Shown: positions 21,023-33,008 of the stretch, piece after piece
Numbering within the stretch: the first letter of the stretch is position 1
Layout: each line of letters begins with the position of its first letter
NCBI GenBank assembly: GCA_016081115.2
Contig: JABTTQ020002186.1
Coordinates: 186,001 to 250,000 of the forward strand
Length of the DNA stretch: 64,000 bases
Source: Rehmannia glutinosa
Taxonomy: Eukaryota > Streptophyta > Magnoliopsida > Lamiales > Orobanchaceae
Direction: 5' to 3'
Position numbers and translations under genes: made by a program
Notes under the pieces: model-generated
What the model saw: the letters and a program-made list of their open reading frames with translations, nothing else
Database searches by the model: none
What the model was told of the DNA's origin: nothing

Positions 21023-22743
21023 TAATGGCTCAAAAGCTACTCTAGAAAACCTTAGGCAAGTGCACCTATCGTTTTATAGTATAGATTATTGAGTACCGAG
21101 TGTCATTCCCACGAAGATTGTAAGTACTAATAATTACCGTCTTTTTGTTATCTAATCTAACAATTTTCAGAGTTTTTGTTTGTAAAGATGGAAAAATGAA
21201 AAATAAAGAATTTGAAGAAATCACAAACTACAATAGATCAAACAAAAGCAGATTGTAGAATAAGAAATCAAGAGCTAGAAATGTGTTTGAATGTAAATTC
21301 CTCTAGAATGTTTTTGTGATTCAACAAGATAAAAATACAACCATAAGCCCTTAAGCAAAAACCAACCTCTTTTAATAAAATCTCATGTTTCATGGACCGT
21401 AGAAATTCCCGATTTAAGTTAAACCCTCTATCGAGCGCGAATAACTTCTAATCTCAAGTTGATTAACTGAAATCTCTTTCTAGTTAAAATCCCCAAGACA
21501 GCATTATAACGATTTGTGAATTCTCATATTAGGTTTGACCCTAATCGAGAAGATTTATGTCGTCTTATATCTAGGATTGCATGCAACTCTTTTCACTTAT
21601 ACAAGTTCTTTTTCACCATAAATCTCTCGATTACCCGATGAAGAATAGAAATCAAATTAATATACCGGAAATATTAACTCGAATGAAATAAGCATGATAT
21701 AAGTGAATCACACAAGACATGAGAATTTTATTAAAACATTCAATCCAAAAATCACAAATCCATTCTAGAGTTCATTACATTCAAACACTTAGGAATTTAG
21801 CTACGCATGGCTTTGACAAAAGAGTAAACTACACAAGAAGAATTGAATAAAATGAACATGGTGTACTTAGCTCTTATTCAAGACCAATTCAAGACTTCTT
21901 CCTTGGTTGATTGAAATGATGTTGAGCGCCAAGCCTTCTCCTCTATTGCTCTTCAACTTCCAACTCTACCTCCCTCTTATCCTCTCAATGTATTTTGCTT
22001 TGAAAGTGTGGATGAATCAATGAATTATGAATGGAATACTATCTCCAACCCAAACACTTGGCTTTTATAGACATTCTTGTTGTGAAATAACACATTAACA
22101 ATGTCATCTTTTGCAAATTATTGTTCCACTACCATAGTTGGGTTGTTGAATCCTTGTTTTCTTATGATCATTGAGGGAATAATGGGACTTAATGCACCAG
22201 AATGAGATGTAAAAGTGGTTCAAAAGTTGTCCAAAAGCAAAAAGGAAAAGCCTCCATAATTTCCGCACAGAAAAGTTAAGTCTGGAGGGAAAAACACGGT
22301 CGTGTTCGTAAAAAATGACGAACACGGCCGTGCTTATGAAGCACGGCCAGGCCGTGTTTTGCACTCAATTTCAGGATTTTGGCAGGGTGTGCTTTTAAAC
22401 ACGGTTTGGGCGTGTTTTCCTTGTCGTCATGATGAAGCACGGCCAGGGTGTGTTTTTCTGCTTTTCTTGTTTTTCCTCTCTTTGAAGCATGACTATATTT
22501 CCCAACACACTAGGGGTGTGTTTTGCACCAGTTTGAGTCTTCTTGCCTTCTTTTCAATCAATGTTAGACTTTGTTTTTGTTCGTATTTTCATACGAAATC
22601 CATACGAGTTTGCTTCAAGTCTTTACCTTCATCATTTAAAATAAGCCAAAGTGATTTTTCTTGAATTTATTGATTAATGAACTAAAAAGTTAAAGAAATT
22701 ATCTAAAAAGAGTTATAAAAATGTGGACAAAAATGCACTTATC
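21023..22743 (-). repeat. Athila 5' LTR
   Basis: 1721 bp, pairing with 10103-11815. The inner end is TAATGGCTC (TGATGGCTC in the partner) and the outer end is CACTTATC. TATA box near 22061-22069 on the minus strand. It carries one more ACACGGCCGTG unit near 22297-22340 and one fewer near 22437 than its partner. Confidence 0.9.
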
Positions 22744-24162
22744 GGGGATTTGAAGAAACCTTACCAAATTTTCACTTTTTAGTCCTTTTTAAAATATTCA
22801 ACAGAGTTGACTCAAATCAGCTAAGTCCTTGAGGGACATCTAGGTTGGCTTTCTTCAGCAAATGTACCCACTCAACAGACTCGATTTGGTTTATAACTTG
22901 CTTTAGCACTTGTTATTGTCAGTTCGATAGCAATATAACTTATCAGCATAAATGAAAATATAAGAAAAAAGTAAATGTTGAAAGTAAATGAGACAAGCAA
23001 ATTTATAGTGGTTCGAGGATGAGGTAATTCCTCTAATCTACTCTTCTCCAACTCCTGGAGGAATCCACTAGGTAATAGATCAAGTTACAAAGTAGTTCTC
23101 GTCTAGAAACAAACTTGATCACACAGTTGGCTTCTCCTGCAACTCGGCTTCTTCATAAGACAACTGTCTTGCTACTTTATCTCCCTTCAAGTCTTTGGAA
23201 TTGATCACACATACTTCCAACAAACTTGAAACTTCTGGTTCGACCTTGAACCTTACTACAGATCCTTCAACTTGGAGAGTAGACCCATTTTGTTCTTGAA
23301 ACTTTTCCTCTTCAACTGGTTGAAGTAATCTTTCCTTCACAACGTATGTTGGATCGAGCTCCTTCGAGTTTTAGGCTTGAGGAATTCTTTGATAAGCTTT
23401 GAGAATATTGCAGGTTATGCTTGCTTAAATATTGCTTGATTCGTTCGTGCTTGGTTCAAGTAACCTTTTCTCAAATGCTTCCTCAGCCTTTTATAGTGCT
23501 CATTTGAAAATTTGCCCGTTAAAGGGATAGGCTATTTTGAAATGACACTTCTTGTTCGTTCGCTTGTCTTTTCTTGGTTTGCAGCATTTGTGATGTTGAC
23601 CCTTCCTCGTATTTAATGGCTCTGCAGCTTTACAGGGTCTGACACATGCTCTAGTGTTTCCCATTGGTTTATTCCTTTTGCATGTTTCTGGGCCAAACAC
23701 TTTAAGACCTGGCAACTTGGACTTATTACTATATCGAGTAATATTCTTGACTTCCTTCCAACGGATTAATGTCAGTTGTCTTGACTTGACTGCTGCCTTT
23801 ACCCCTTTGACTTGAGTCTGCTCCAATCATGGGAATGACTCAACTGCCACTTCAACTATTAGACTTGGCTCATTTTATTGACTTGACTGACACTTCCTCA
23901 TACTTCACACAGTTGTTCCTCAGCTGGCTCTCCTTCAGTCGAGTCCTTATCTTCCATCTTGGCCATGCTCAGTTGACACACAGCGGAGTCTTCACTCTAG
24001 TCTGCAGTTGACTTCTTGCATTCTTCGACATAGCTGACTTCACTCTGCTCTTTCAATCCTATCTTATATTACAACATATAATTACAAGGAAAATGGGGTG
24101 CCAACTTCCTAGTCTAAGTTTTACATGGTATCATCAAAATCTTACAAAAAAATTTCCTAACA
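22744..24162 (-). repeat. A-minus 3' LTR, main part
   Basis: It continues the LTR broken at 10102 and ends TTTCCTAACA. It matches the 5' LTR at 44123-45668, but a stretch of roughly 100 bp present near 44300-44420 is missing near 22890. On the minus strand it has TATAAAAGG near 23493. Confidence 0.85.
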
Positions 24163-24173
24163 ATTTCCCTCTT
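24163..24173 (-). other. A-minus polypurine tract
   Basis: AAGAGGGAAAT on the minus strand, directly before the 3' LTR. The A-plus element has AAAAAGGGGGAAAT in the same place. Confidence 0.75.
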
Positions 24174-24399
24174 ATTGATGATGCCAAAACTTTAATAAAA
24201 TAAACAGCAAACACAAGCAGTGCAGTAACAAAGAATGTATGTTTTTAAATAATCAATTTTATTGATCATAGCATTCTTGTCCTTTACAAAGCCTATAGCC
24301 TTACAACATGTATCAGAGCTAAGCTACAATTGGTATTAGAGTAAAAATTACAAAGAAGGTATCAGAGCTAACAACTAACATATACTTACAGCTTTGTAT

Positions 24400-27300
24400 C
24401 AATAAAGTAAAATACATAAAGGGGTTGCAACCATCTTCAACGCCTTGGCTGTTTCCTTTTTCTCTCTTCATCTCAGCTCTCCTTTTGTCCTCATCTACTC
24501 TTCTCCTCTTCCTTGCAGCAGGGTCATCCCTATGTTGCCTTTCCTCCCATTCGTGATTTGCCCGTTCATTTTCAGCTTCTTGCCTTCTCACAACTTCTTC
24601 ATTCTTGCGGTGGACTTCCAAATTTGCAAGATGATCATATCTAGCCCAGTAAGTGATCCCTTTCTTCTGCGGATCAATATACTTGATATCCTGGGGATTT
24701 GGCTACGGTCGAGAGCCTCTGCCTCTTCCACTACCACCTGATCTTCCCCTTCCTCTTCCCGACTCAGCTCCTCCTCTGGGAGTGTACTATACTGGAGCTT
24801 TTGCTTTTCCAGCTGAGTGCCTGCTAGAACTCTGTTGTACATCAGCTATGTTAACCACATCGAGACCCTTCTCCCAGTACATGTCATAGGCTTGCGGTAG
24901 AGTCATATCTCTGAAGTAGCCTTCTGCCTCTAGAGTTTGCTCCTCTAGGGATCTAGGTCTTGACCCAGCATCAGGAATTGCAATGTCTCTTGGGGGCTTG
25001 ATCGCAGGGAAATCCTTTCCGGTTGGAGGACCATCATATTGCATCCTTATATTCTGAATCCACGCAGAATGCTTCTCAGCCACCTTTTTGAACTTAGCTT
25101 CGATGGCTTTCCTTGATTCTTTCACTGCCAACTCAGCTTTCTGTTCCACTGATAGCTCTTTCGGTAGCTTGCTAAGAAGTGAAGCTGTAATCCCTCCTTA
25201 CTGAGGAGCCCGGGCATACATAAGCTTCAGGGGGGTTTTTCGAGCTTCCTTCCCCCTTAGCTTGTACTTCCTTCTTTTCCACCTTATGACTCCCTTTGCT
25301 TTCCTTCAGTTCCTTCAAGGCCTCATCTTCCCCCTTTTTGGCATCATCACCAAACGAAAGGGTCAGGCCAGGGAACAATCCACTGAGAATAAAGTCAAGT
25401 AGGTTGTTCGTAGAATTTTGCTTGTCATCTTCTTTGGAGTAGGCTATTCTGAATTCTGATTGCATAGCCTTTGACTCACCGCCATTAATTTCATTTCTGT
25501 CTGGAGAACACTGAATTGTTGGTTCATGTTGGCCTCCAGTCTTGCAATTTCGCTCTTGTGTTGCAACTTAAGTAACTCCATGTCCGACTTGTGGGATTCT
25601 TCGATTCTCACCATATACTCATTTTGCCTCTACTGAAATTGTATATTGTCCGCACTCCAAACAAGCAACTCTGCAAAGAGTGACTTCAAGTAACTGACTT
25701 GTTCTAATCTCATAGCAGTTGTTTGAGCAGCCTATTCTCTGATTTGAAAGACAACACCTCGAATATCCCCACTGATACTTGCATCACGGTTGTCCAGCCT
25801 TAGTTCTAATGATGCTAAGTCGTGTTCCATTTTCTCAATTTCTTCGCAAATGGCTTTAAATGCCTTTTCGAAAGTCGGCTGTAGAAGCGGACTCTTCCTC
25901 AAGCCAAATAACATCAAACTCGAAACCTATAGGCACTATTATTGACTCAGCTGGGACACTAGGCTCTACTTCCACAATGTACTTGGCTTGCTCTCTAGCA
26001 GACTCGACATCCAGAGGTGGCAACTCTGCTTCAAAATGGAATATCTCTTCAAACATGTTATCTGGGACGATAGGGATTCCCGTAGGTCCAACTTGTGGAG
26101 CCTTTCCCTTCCCCCTTTGAGTGGAGTCAACTTGACTTGCCTCAGCTGCACCAACTTTGGCAGCAGTGGGAGCAGTTGTCTTAGCCTGCTCAGCTGACTG
26201 GTTTCCAGCTCAGTTTGTGTTTCCTTTTGAGTCGACTGGTCCTCAACTGTTTTATCAACGTCATCAGAATGTGTTGTAGCCATAGGGGTTAGCTCATCAT
26301 CGAATATGAACCTCATCGGAGATGTTTTATCACTGATAGTACTCCGAGAGTCTTGAGCATCCTCAGCATTGTCCTTGGCAGATTCATCAATAGGTGTGGA
26401 CTCAGCTTCATTGTCGGATTCCAAAAATTATGTGTCAATGTTTTCCTGGGAATCACTAAGAGCACTGATTTTGGCTTCTTCATCAGCCGTCTCAACATGA
26501 GGAATTTGCTCTTTCTAAACTTCTTTACCTAAGGAAGTCTCAACCTCCTTTAGGCCTCATTACCCCCAGCAGTCTCAACCGTTGTAGGGCCTTCAACATC
26601 CCTATGTGCAGTCTCAACTGCAGTAGGGTCTTGGACAGTTTTCCCTTCCGCAGACTCAGCTGCCTTGGGGTCTTTGGTGGCATCCGTCGAAGTCTCAACT
26701 CCTAGGATTCCACTTTTAGGACCAGGAGTCTCAACTCCCATGGTCTCAATTCCATCCTTTGTCGTAGCTGCATCAGCAGCGTCATCGGCCTTCAGTGCAG
26801 AAGAACTTTCAGCTGAGACAGTCTCAACCGTCCGAGCTTCGTCAACTTCACTCTACTGATCCATTGATTTCTCACATTCGCTTCCTAACTTCATAGTTTG
26901 GTCTCCCATAGCGTCCTCCGACCTAGCTGTGGTGGAGAGAGCTTCCCCCTCAACTAGCGCACCAGCTAAGTTAACGGTTGTGGGGTTACTCTACTCCTAA
27001 GACTCGGTTGTTTTTCCTTTTGAGTAATCAGCCGTGGGGGCATGTGTCTCAACACCGTCAGGGGTTGGCTTGGCTAGAGTGCCCACTTCATTTCCTTTCT
27101 TAGTTTCATCGCCATTCCCCTAAGAGCCATTTTCACAATGCACGGGGATGTGGTGACAGCAATAACAGCAACAATATTCTGCGCCACATCCAAGGGGTTA
27201 GAGATGGGGAGAGAGGTTAGAAGATTCTCCCGGACCCTCGTGAAAATGTTGTTCGTGCAAGGCTTTTGATTCTTTGATGGCCTGTTGGAACTCGGCCTTC

Positions 27301-27846
27301 TCAACTACTTCAGTAGGATCGATCTCTTCTAGGTCGATGTTGTCAGTCGATTCCATGTGATGCTCATGATCGCTGGTAAACATGCACATCTTTGATTTTT
27401 CAAGAGCTTTGGCTTTCTCCAAAGCTTTCTCCTTTTCATCTTCTTTGATAGCACGGAGGGCATCCATGCAGAATTCTTCATTTAGGGCATAGGAGACAGA
27501 GACATTTCCTAGGAAGCTTAGGAGCTCCTCCTCTTCTTCGATGTACTCTAGGTGCTCAAATTGCTGTCGGGAGAAGTCCAACTTCCATCTTCTCCAGTCC
27601 CTCAATCTCTGCTGAATATCAGGATAGACAGGAGATAGCATAATGACATCGTCATCATCTCCTTCCTGAATCATAGCTAGTGGAGCATTCTCCTCCTTAG
27701 GTTCATTGATATCAGTCTGAGGGGAGTGGATAGCTTTTTCTTTGGGCAACTTGGTTGTCTCAGCTCCTTGCTATTCCACAACTGTCTCTCGAGCAAACTG
27801 GTCTTCTACACTGTTGATCGGCATCAATCAGCCTTCTTCTCGCATC
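24400..27846 (-). pseudogene. ORF3 of A-minus, central and C-terminal parts
   Basis: The first segment (27749-27198) has GDDDDVIMLSPVYPDIQ, then WRRWKLDFSRQQFEH and a Lys/Glu-rich helix, matching the ORF3 of the copies at 39090 and 53561. A Thr/Glu-rich stretch with repeated VET motifs (about 26740-26550) follows, then acidic segments, and near the end an Arg/Lys/Glu coiled coil (ERQHRDDPAARKRRR, near 24540). It ends with NPFMYF, as in A-plus. Function unknown; I find no signal peptide or enzyme motif. Several frameshifts and stops break it. The N-terminal third is absent, cut at the family B insertion at 27847. Confidence 0.75.
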
Positions 27847-28168
27847 TGTTAGAAAAATATTTTTATCAAGATTTTGATGATTTTGTTTAAATGAGTTTTT
27901 ATACCAAAACAATGTTTATAAATGTTGTCCAAATACTCCTAAATGATTTAAAATGTTTTTACTAATTTTTGGAATATTTCTTAGAGTTTATTATTCGATA
28001 AAAATTGGACAATACTTTTGATGATTTTGTGTTAATTGGTTTTTACACCAAAACAATGTTTTAAATGTTGTCCAAATACTCCCAATTGATTTAAAATGTT
28101 TTTACTAATTTTTTGGAGTATTTCTTGAAGTTTATTTTTGACAAAAATCGGACAACATTTCAATTTTG

Positions 28169-28372
28169 AGGTCGACCGGTCGAACAAGAGGTTGACCGGT
28201 ACCTGGAGAACGCACAAAATGAAACAGAACGTACTGGACATGAAAAATAAGGGAGGGTGACCGGTCGGACCCCCCTCCGACCGATCGGAACCCCCTGCAA
28301 CCTGTGTCTGGATCGCACTATTTTCTTCCAACATTCGAAATTTTCTCTACAGCGACCGGTCACGCTGTGTTA
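28169..28372. repeat. GACCGGTC palindrome cluster
   Basis: GGTCGACCGGTCG, GTTGACCGGT, GACCGGTCGGA, GACCGATCGG and GCGACCGGTCACGC lie in U3 upstream of the TATA box, matching in kind the cluster at 6244-6505. Confidence 0.6.
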
Positions 28373-28514
28373 TTTCTGAAAGCAGATTCTAATCGTTGAA
28401 CATCCATATCAGCAGATTCACTTTAACATTTTTGTACATTATTTCTACATCTTGTGATCCTCTTTTTGTAGACAAAAGTGAAGAAGGAGGAGCCTATGTC
28501 TATGAAGGCTCTCC

Positions 28515-28522
28515 TATAAATA
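28515..28522 (+). promoter_or_regulatory. TATA box of family B 5' LTR
   Basis: TATAAATA followed by GAGG, conserved with 6718-6725. Confidence 0.6.
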
Positions 28523-28763
28523 GAGGATGATTTTAAGACACAATACAAAAGAACACAAGCAATGAAAACAACAAGAAAAATCTGCAAATTCTCCAAGCTT
28601 TCATATTTTATATTCTTGTTGTAATAAGCCTAAGTTCTTACACTTGCACAATCTTGAGGTCTAGGCTTTTTATTCTTGATTACACTTGCACTCAAATTGT
28701 AATATTCATTATTGAGTTGTAATCTGGATTTTAGTCATCATTCAACACAAGACATCCTTGTGA

Positions 28764-29011
28764 GTATTCTTGTGGAAAGAATACACTTGGGTGATCTAGG
28801 TGATAGGTGTTTCAAGAGTGTGGTGCTCTTGAAGTGTTGAAGAATTTGGTGTTCTTCAAGGTTGAAGATTGTGGTAATCTTCACAAGGTGCCGTTGGAGA
28901 TTGTGGTAATCTTCAAGAGAGATTGTGGTAATCTCAAAGGTGGTGTTGAAGAAGAGTGTGGTGCTCTTCAAGGTGTTGTAAGGTGATGTTGTATTAATTG
29001 TGGTAATTAAT
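28764..29011 (+). repeat. Array of GTGGT-loop hairpins (5' LTR copy)
   Basis: Eight inverted repeats match those at 6966-7223 one for one. Several have different stems that still pair: GTATTCTT/AAGAATAC (28764; solo copy GTTCTT/AAGAAC) and TTCAAGAG/CTCTTGAA (solo copy AAGAAGAT/ATCTTCTT). The last is ATTAATT/AATTAAT at 28993-29011. One unit has a mismatched stem (GGAGATT with AATCTTC). The array ends about 220 bp before the primer-binding site. Confidence 0.85.
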
Positions 29012-29232
29012 AAAATCTTTTTTCTTTTTGAAATCCATCCCGGAGATACTGGGGTGGTAGAGGATTAGGCCCTAGGTGGGTTGAACCTCTATAAATTGAC
29101 GCGTGTTGTTTACTTCCAGCACCTTTATTCTTATCTTGGCTTGCTTGATTCGAAAAAGAGGGCATAATCGAGAAAATGGAGATAATCTATTTACCTCCCT
29201 TCTAGATTATCGTAGCCACTTGGACTTACAAG

Positions 29233-29246
29233 TGGTATCAAAGCCA
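29233..29246 (+). other. Family B primer-binding site
   Basis: TGGTATCAAAGCCA, two bases after the LTR. This is the copia-type site complementary to the 3' end of initiator tRNA-Met. Confidence 0.8.
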
Positions 29247-29289
29247 AACTCTTTGGTAAGCTCATTCCACATTGCGAGTAAAGAGGAAC

Positions 29290-30602
29290 GATCATCGGCT
29301 ACGAATGAAGTCTACCTTACCGGCGCCTCCACCACAAAGCCACCACTATTTGACTCCAAAAATTTTACATTTTGGAAAGAAAGAATGGAATGCTATCTAC
29401 AAGGTTGCGGGTTCGACATTTGGAACACGGTCGTCAACGGAGAATATATTCCGACGAAGGACACACCTCACACCTCCAAAGGCTTCAAAAAGCTCAATGA
29501 TGAAGAGAAGAAAACCATCTCCTTAAATGGTAAAGCTCTTAATATTATTTATTGTTCACTTACCATTTTGGAATATGATCATCTTGTAGGAATTAAATCA
29601 GCACATGAAGTATGGAGAAAATTAGAAGAAGTATATGCAAATGAAAGGAGTCACTCAAAAGCATCTACTTCTCAAATGGGTACAACATCAAACCCAACAA
29701 CATGGGATGAGCTTCCTACAACCTCCATCGATGAACAATGTCTTATGGGCTTCGAAGAAGAAAACGAGGTAAGTTCTAAACCTTCTACTTCTTATGATAA
29801 TGAATTACAAAATGAGTACAGTGATCTGCAAAATGATTATGATGAGCTTCAAAATGAATTCCAATGCTTACTTGTTAAATACAAAAATTTGAAAAAGGAA
29901 TTCAATGTTTTGAAAAATGATAAGGGTAGTTTATTTACTTCCTATGAATCACTATCATGTGCTCACACTACCACTCTTGATAAGGTTAGAAACCTTGAAA
30001 AAGAAATTAGTGCTCTTGTTGAGGATATTAATTGCATGAAAAAGGATTTATCAAAATCCAACTTGAGTACCAATAAAATGACCATGATTGTTGATATTCA
30101 TAATTGTGATAATTTGAAACTAGAACTTGATCATAGGCCTAATGTTGTCAATCATATGAAAAAGGATCAAGTCTCTATGCATGTTGGTCATTATGCTCCT
30201 AGAATTACTACTTGTTTTTATTGTGGTAAAAAGGGTCACACGGTTAATACTTGTCGGGCTAGAAATAGCTCTAATTATTATTGGAGATCTAAAAGTCTCA
30301 AAGCTAATCCCAAAGGACCCAAACACTTGAGGGTACCACAAAACAATGTTATATTAGGTACCCGACATAATCAAGGAAAATTCATACCGACTAGAAGACA
30401 TCAAATGACCGTCTCATTTGATCAAAGGAGAAGACGTCACCAAAATGATTTTCCAAGAAGGAAACATTATCAACAATGGGAAGAAAATAATCCTTGGAAA
30501 TGGAGAAATTGGAGAAGCTATCATTTACAAGATGATTTTCAAAGGGGAAGATACCATCAACAACGGGAAAGACACAACCCATGGAAATGGCGTAATTGGT
30601 AA
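29290..30602 (+). pseudogene. gag: Family B Gag
   Basis: The open frame has EVYLTGAST, WKERMECYL and GEYIP, the usual start of copia Gag, then HEVWRKLEEVY (UBN2-type core). The core breaks off at VYANERSHSKAS, and its second half (the usual LRSLP region) is missing. An Asp/Glu-rich coiled coil with repeated NELQ and DELQ follows, then the zinc knuckle CFYCGKKGHTVNTC near 30213. The C terminus has a tandem duplication ending twice in NPWKWRNW. No ATG is present where the frame should begin (ATCGGCTACG where ATGGCTACG would fit). The frame ends at 30602 without protease. Confidence 0.75.
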
Positions 30603-30957
30603 ACCGTATCTCCCTATTTAAATATGCATTTTATTTTATTACTATGCATGTTTTTATTTGTGCCTTAATTGTCAAAATAATTTTTCAAAATATTTTTAAA
30701 AGAGGTCTTATACATATTTGTTCTTTTAAAATCTTTTGAAAAGGAGACCTTGCATAATGTTTTTAAATCTCTTTTGCATTTAATATGACTATTGTGATTT
30801 ATTACCTCTCATGGATTTTTATGAGCATATTTGTGACATATATTATTGCTCTAGCCTACACTTTTACAATTATTCTTTTGTACAAGACTTGTTCTAAGAA
30901 TTGTGTAGGATTTATATTTTTTTTGGCTATCTTCTCATAACCCTTCTAGAAATGATT
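30603..30957 (+). other. Family B internal sequence, no gene seen
   Basis: T-rich sequence with stops in all frames and repeated AAGAGGTCTTA/AAAGGAGACCTT-like motifs. Similar motifs return near 31240-31310. No domain visible. Confidence 0.5.
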
Positions 30958-31113
30958 AAGATATCGAGGTATGCTCACCTTTGTTATTCATCTCATAGAC
31001 TCGATATACTTTTGTCATATGCTTATGTGCTTGCTTTTCAAGATATTTCAAAGTATCTCATACAAGTGCCATTAAGAGGATTTTTCGATTTTTTAGGCAC
31101 TATTCGATAAAGC
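30958..31113 (+). pseudogene. Fragment of copia RT/RNase H junction
   Basis: A degraded stretch reading LCYSSHRLDILLSYAYV, PLRGFFDFLGTIR resembles the end of copia RT (usual pattern: SLLYLT, RPDI, RIFRYLKGT). A second, separate remnant of the same part lies at 32140-32352, so this part of pol is present twice. Confidence 0.5.
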
Positions 31114-31519
31114 TTGTTTTATCCGAGTTTTATAAATGATTATAATTTGTTTTGATAAAAACATTTGATTTTCATCCTTATCTCAAAATTATGCATTTGA
31201 TTGCTCATATTCATTCTTGTCAAAACTATTATTCAAATGTTTCTTTTAAATGAGGTCTCAACTATATGCTCTTGAATTTTTTAAATTTCAAAAGAGACCC
31301 TATATAGCTTTCTATAAGCTTATTTGAACTTACATGTTTTATGAAACTCTTGATGATTTGTTTGAAAGCATAGTATGTGTTACTTGTTATTGTATCTCTA
31401 TTATTCAATATTACTATGCTCTTGTGCAAAGATATCTTGTTAAGATTTTGCAGAAATTATTTGATATTTTGGAACAAGTTTGATGACCAATGGGAGGTTA
31501 ATAGCTCAAAGGTAATGTC

Positions 31520-32352
31520 AAGAAGAAGGTAATTGATTTTGATGAAACATTTGCATCCGTAGCATGTTTTTGAAGCTATTCGCATTCTACTTGCCTATTC
31601 TTACTTTAAGAAAATTTTAAGCTTTACCAAATGGATGTTAAATCCACTTTTCTACATGGTTTTATTCTAAAAGAAGTCTATCAAAAACAGCTGGGGTTTG
31701 AAATTTTTTTTTTTTTGGGCCAAATGATTTTTATAAAAGGCCTTGTATGTTTAAAACAAGCACCCCGTGTATGGTTTGATAGGCTTAGCTATTTTTCTAA
31801 AAGTGATTTTACAAGAGTTAAAGTTGATTTATTCTCCTTATTTTTGAAAAATGGCAAAATTGCTTACTTGTGCAAATTTATGATATTATTGGTGCTACTA
31901 ATGAATCTATGTGCAAGATATTTTCTAAGTTGATGCAAGGTGTATTTGAGATGAGCATGATGGGGGAGCTCAATTTCTTCCTTAGATTTCAAGTTGAACA
32001 ATGCCATGAAGGTGGTTATATTTCACAACCAAAGCATACACAAGAACCTTTGAAGAAGTTAGGAAGAAGGAAGAACAATCTCTATTCCTATGGCAACAAA
32101 TATCAAGATGGACAAAAGTTGAGAAAGGCATATTGATTGACAAACATATTCGAGGTATGTTCACTAACTTTTCTTATTCCTTTAGACTCGACATTTTCTA
32201 TGCCTTATGTCTATATGCTCGACTTCAAAACTATCCCAACGAATCTCATTAAGGTGTCGTTAAAAGAAATTTTCAAATATTTGAAAGGCACTTCTTCTTA
32301 TGGCTTGTATATTCAAAATTTCAAAAAAAACGTTCATATTTTTTCGGGATAA
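31520..32352 (+). pseudogene. Family B reverse transcriptase remnant
   Basis: Frames interrupted by stops carry VIDFDETFASVA, QMDVKSTFLHGF (shifted), VCLKQAPRVWFDRLS, FEMSMMGELNFFLRFQVEQ and IFKYLKGTSSYGLYIQ, in the order of a copia RT. The catalytic YVDD cannot be read, because the region near 31880 is shifted and shortened. Clearly non-functional. Confidence 0.75.
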
Positions 32353-32670
32353 CAAGTCCGGTGATTAAAATTTCTCAAAATATGGTTCGTCAAAATTGAA
32401 CTAAACATATTGAGATTCGATAATTTTTTAAGGGATTGCGTTTCTTAAACAAAAAATTTGAGATGTGTTTAATTCCGTCTCAAAAAATAACTCGCGGACA
32501 TTTGTTCATTTACCGCCGAGTCTTTTACCTCATTTCGAGCTTGATTATGACATAATGTATATTGAATGAGGTCTATGTTTGCAATTTGCATGTTTTTAAA
32601 ACTTAGGGGTGAAAAATCGGATTTTTGGTGCAAGGAGGATTGTAGAAAGTCTCATCACAGCCAAGTTAAG
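32353..32670 (+). other. Degraded pol end, no gene seen
   Basis: Probably the RNase H tail and 3' untranslated part of family B, by position. Too degraded to name. The join to the next element lies near 32650-32675. Confidence 0.4.
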
Positions 32671-32881
32671 GTTTAGACTAAACAGTTGAGTTATTCTATC
32701 AATAGCTCAATCGAGTCTGTTGAGTGGCTAACTCTGCTGGTTAACTAACTTAGTTGTCCCTCAGGGACTTAGCTGTGTATTTAACTCTGTAATATTTTAA
32801 AAGAACTAAAACAAAAAAGTTGGTAAGGTTTATTCAACTCCCCCTCCTTCTAAACCTTACTCACACCCCTTGGGACCTATA
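32671..32881 (+). repeat. Family A 5' LTR remnant
   Basis: From GTTTAGACTAAACAG to GGGACCTATA it aligns with the end of the other family A LTRs (complement of about 44123-44390). The normal terminal CCTACA reads CCTATA. Confidence 0.8.
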
Positions 32882-32883
32882 AG

Positions 32884-32897
32884 TGGTATCAGAGCGG
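32884..32897 (+). other. Family A primer-binding site
   Basis: TGGTATCAGAGCGG, two bases after the LTR. Initiator tRNA-Met type. Confidence 0.85.
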
Positions 32898-33008
32898 TTG
32901 GTTCATTGAGCCTTCCGCACTAGTTACTGAACTAGATCTCCAATCTTTCAAAGAAGTTTTTAACACTTGCTCTTTCAAAAGCTATTTTTATTCAGCAAAG
33001 TTATTATC

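Larger units (their letters stand above)
10103..22743 (-). mobile_element. Athila-lineage Ty3/gypsy element
   Basis: A 12.6-kb element in minus orientation: 5' LTR 22743-21023, primer-binding site, gag, pol, spacer, Athila ORF1-like gene, polypurine tract, 3' LTR 11815-10103. The lineage follows from the tRNA-Asp-type primer site, the ADLGAS protease motif and the extra ORF after pol. It sits in a run of G in the A-minus LTR, so its TSD (GGGGG versus GGGGA) can only be read approximately. The LTRs are nearly identical apart from indels in palindromic repeats, so the insertion is young, yet gag and ORF3 are already broken. Confidence 0.9.
27847..29230 (+). repeat. Family B 5' LTR
   Basis: It starts TGTTAGAAAAATATT and ends CACTTGGACTTACA, directly before the primer-binding site. 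It matches the solo LTR at 5954-7440 along its length. It contains two copies of an ACCAAAACAATG...CCAAATACTCC segment near 27900 and 28045, GACCGGTC palindromes, a TATA box and the hairpin array. Confidence 0.9.
27847..32670 (+). mobile_element. Truncated copia element, family B
   Basis: 5' LTR, primer-binding site, gag and scattered RT/RNase H remnants are present. Protease, integrase and the 3' LTR are not found. It is inserted in the ORF3 of A-minus, and its right part ends against the truncated LTR of the next element near 32671. No TSD can be read because the 3' end is gone. The RT fragment order suggests internal rearrangement. Confidence 0.75.
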
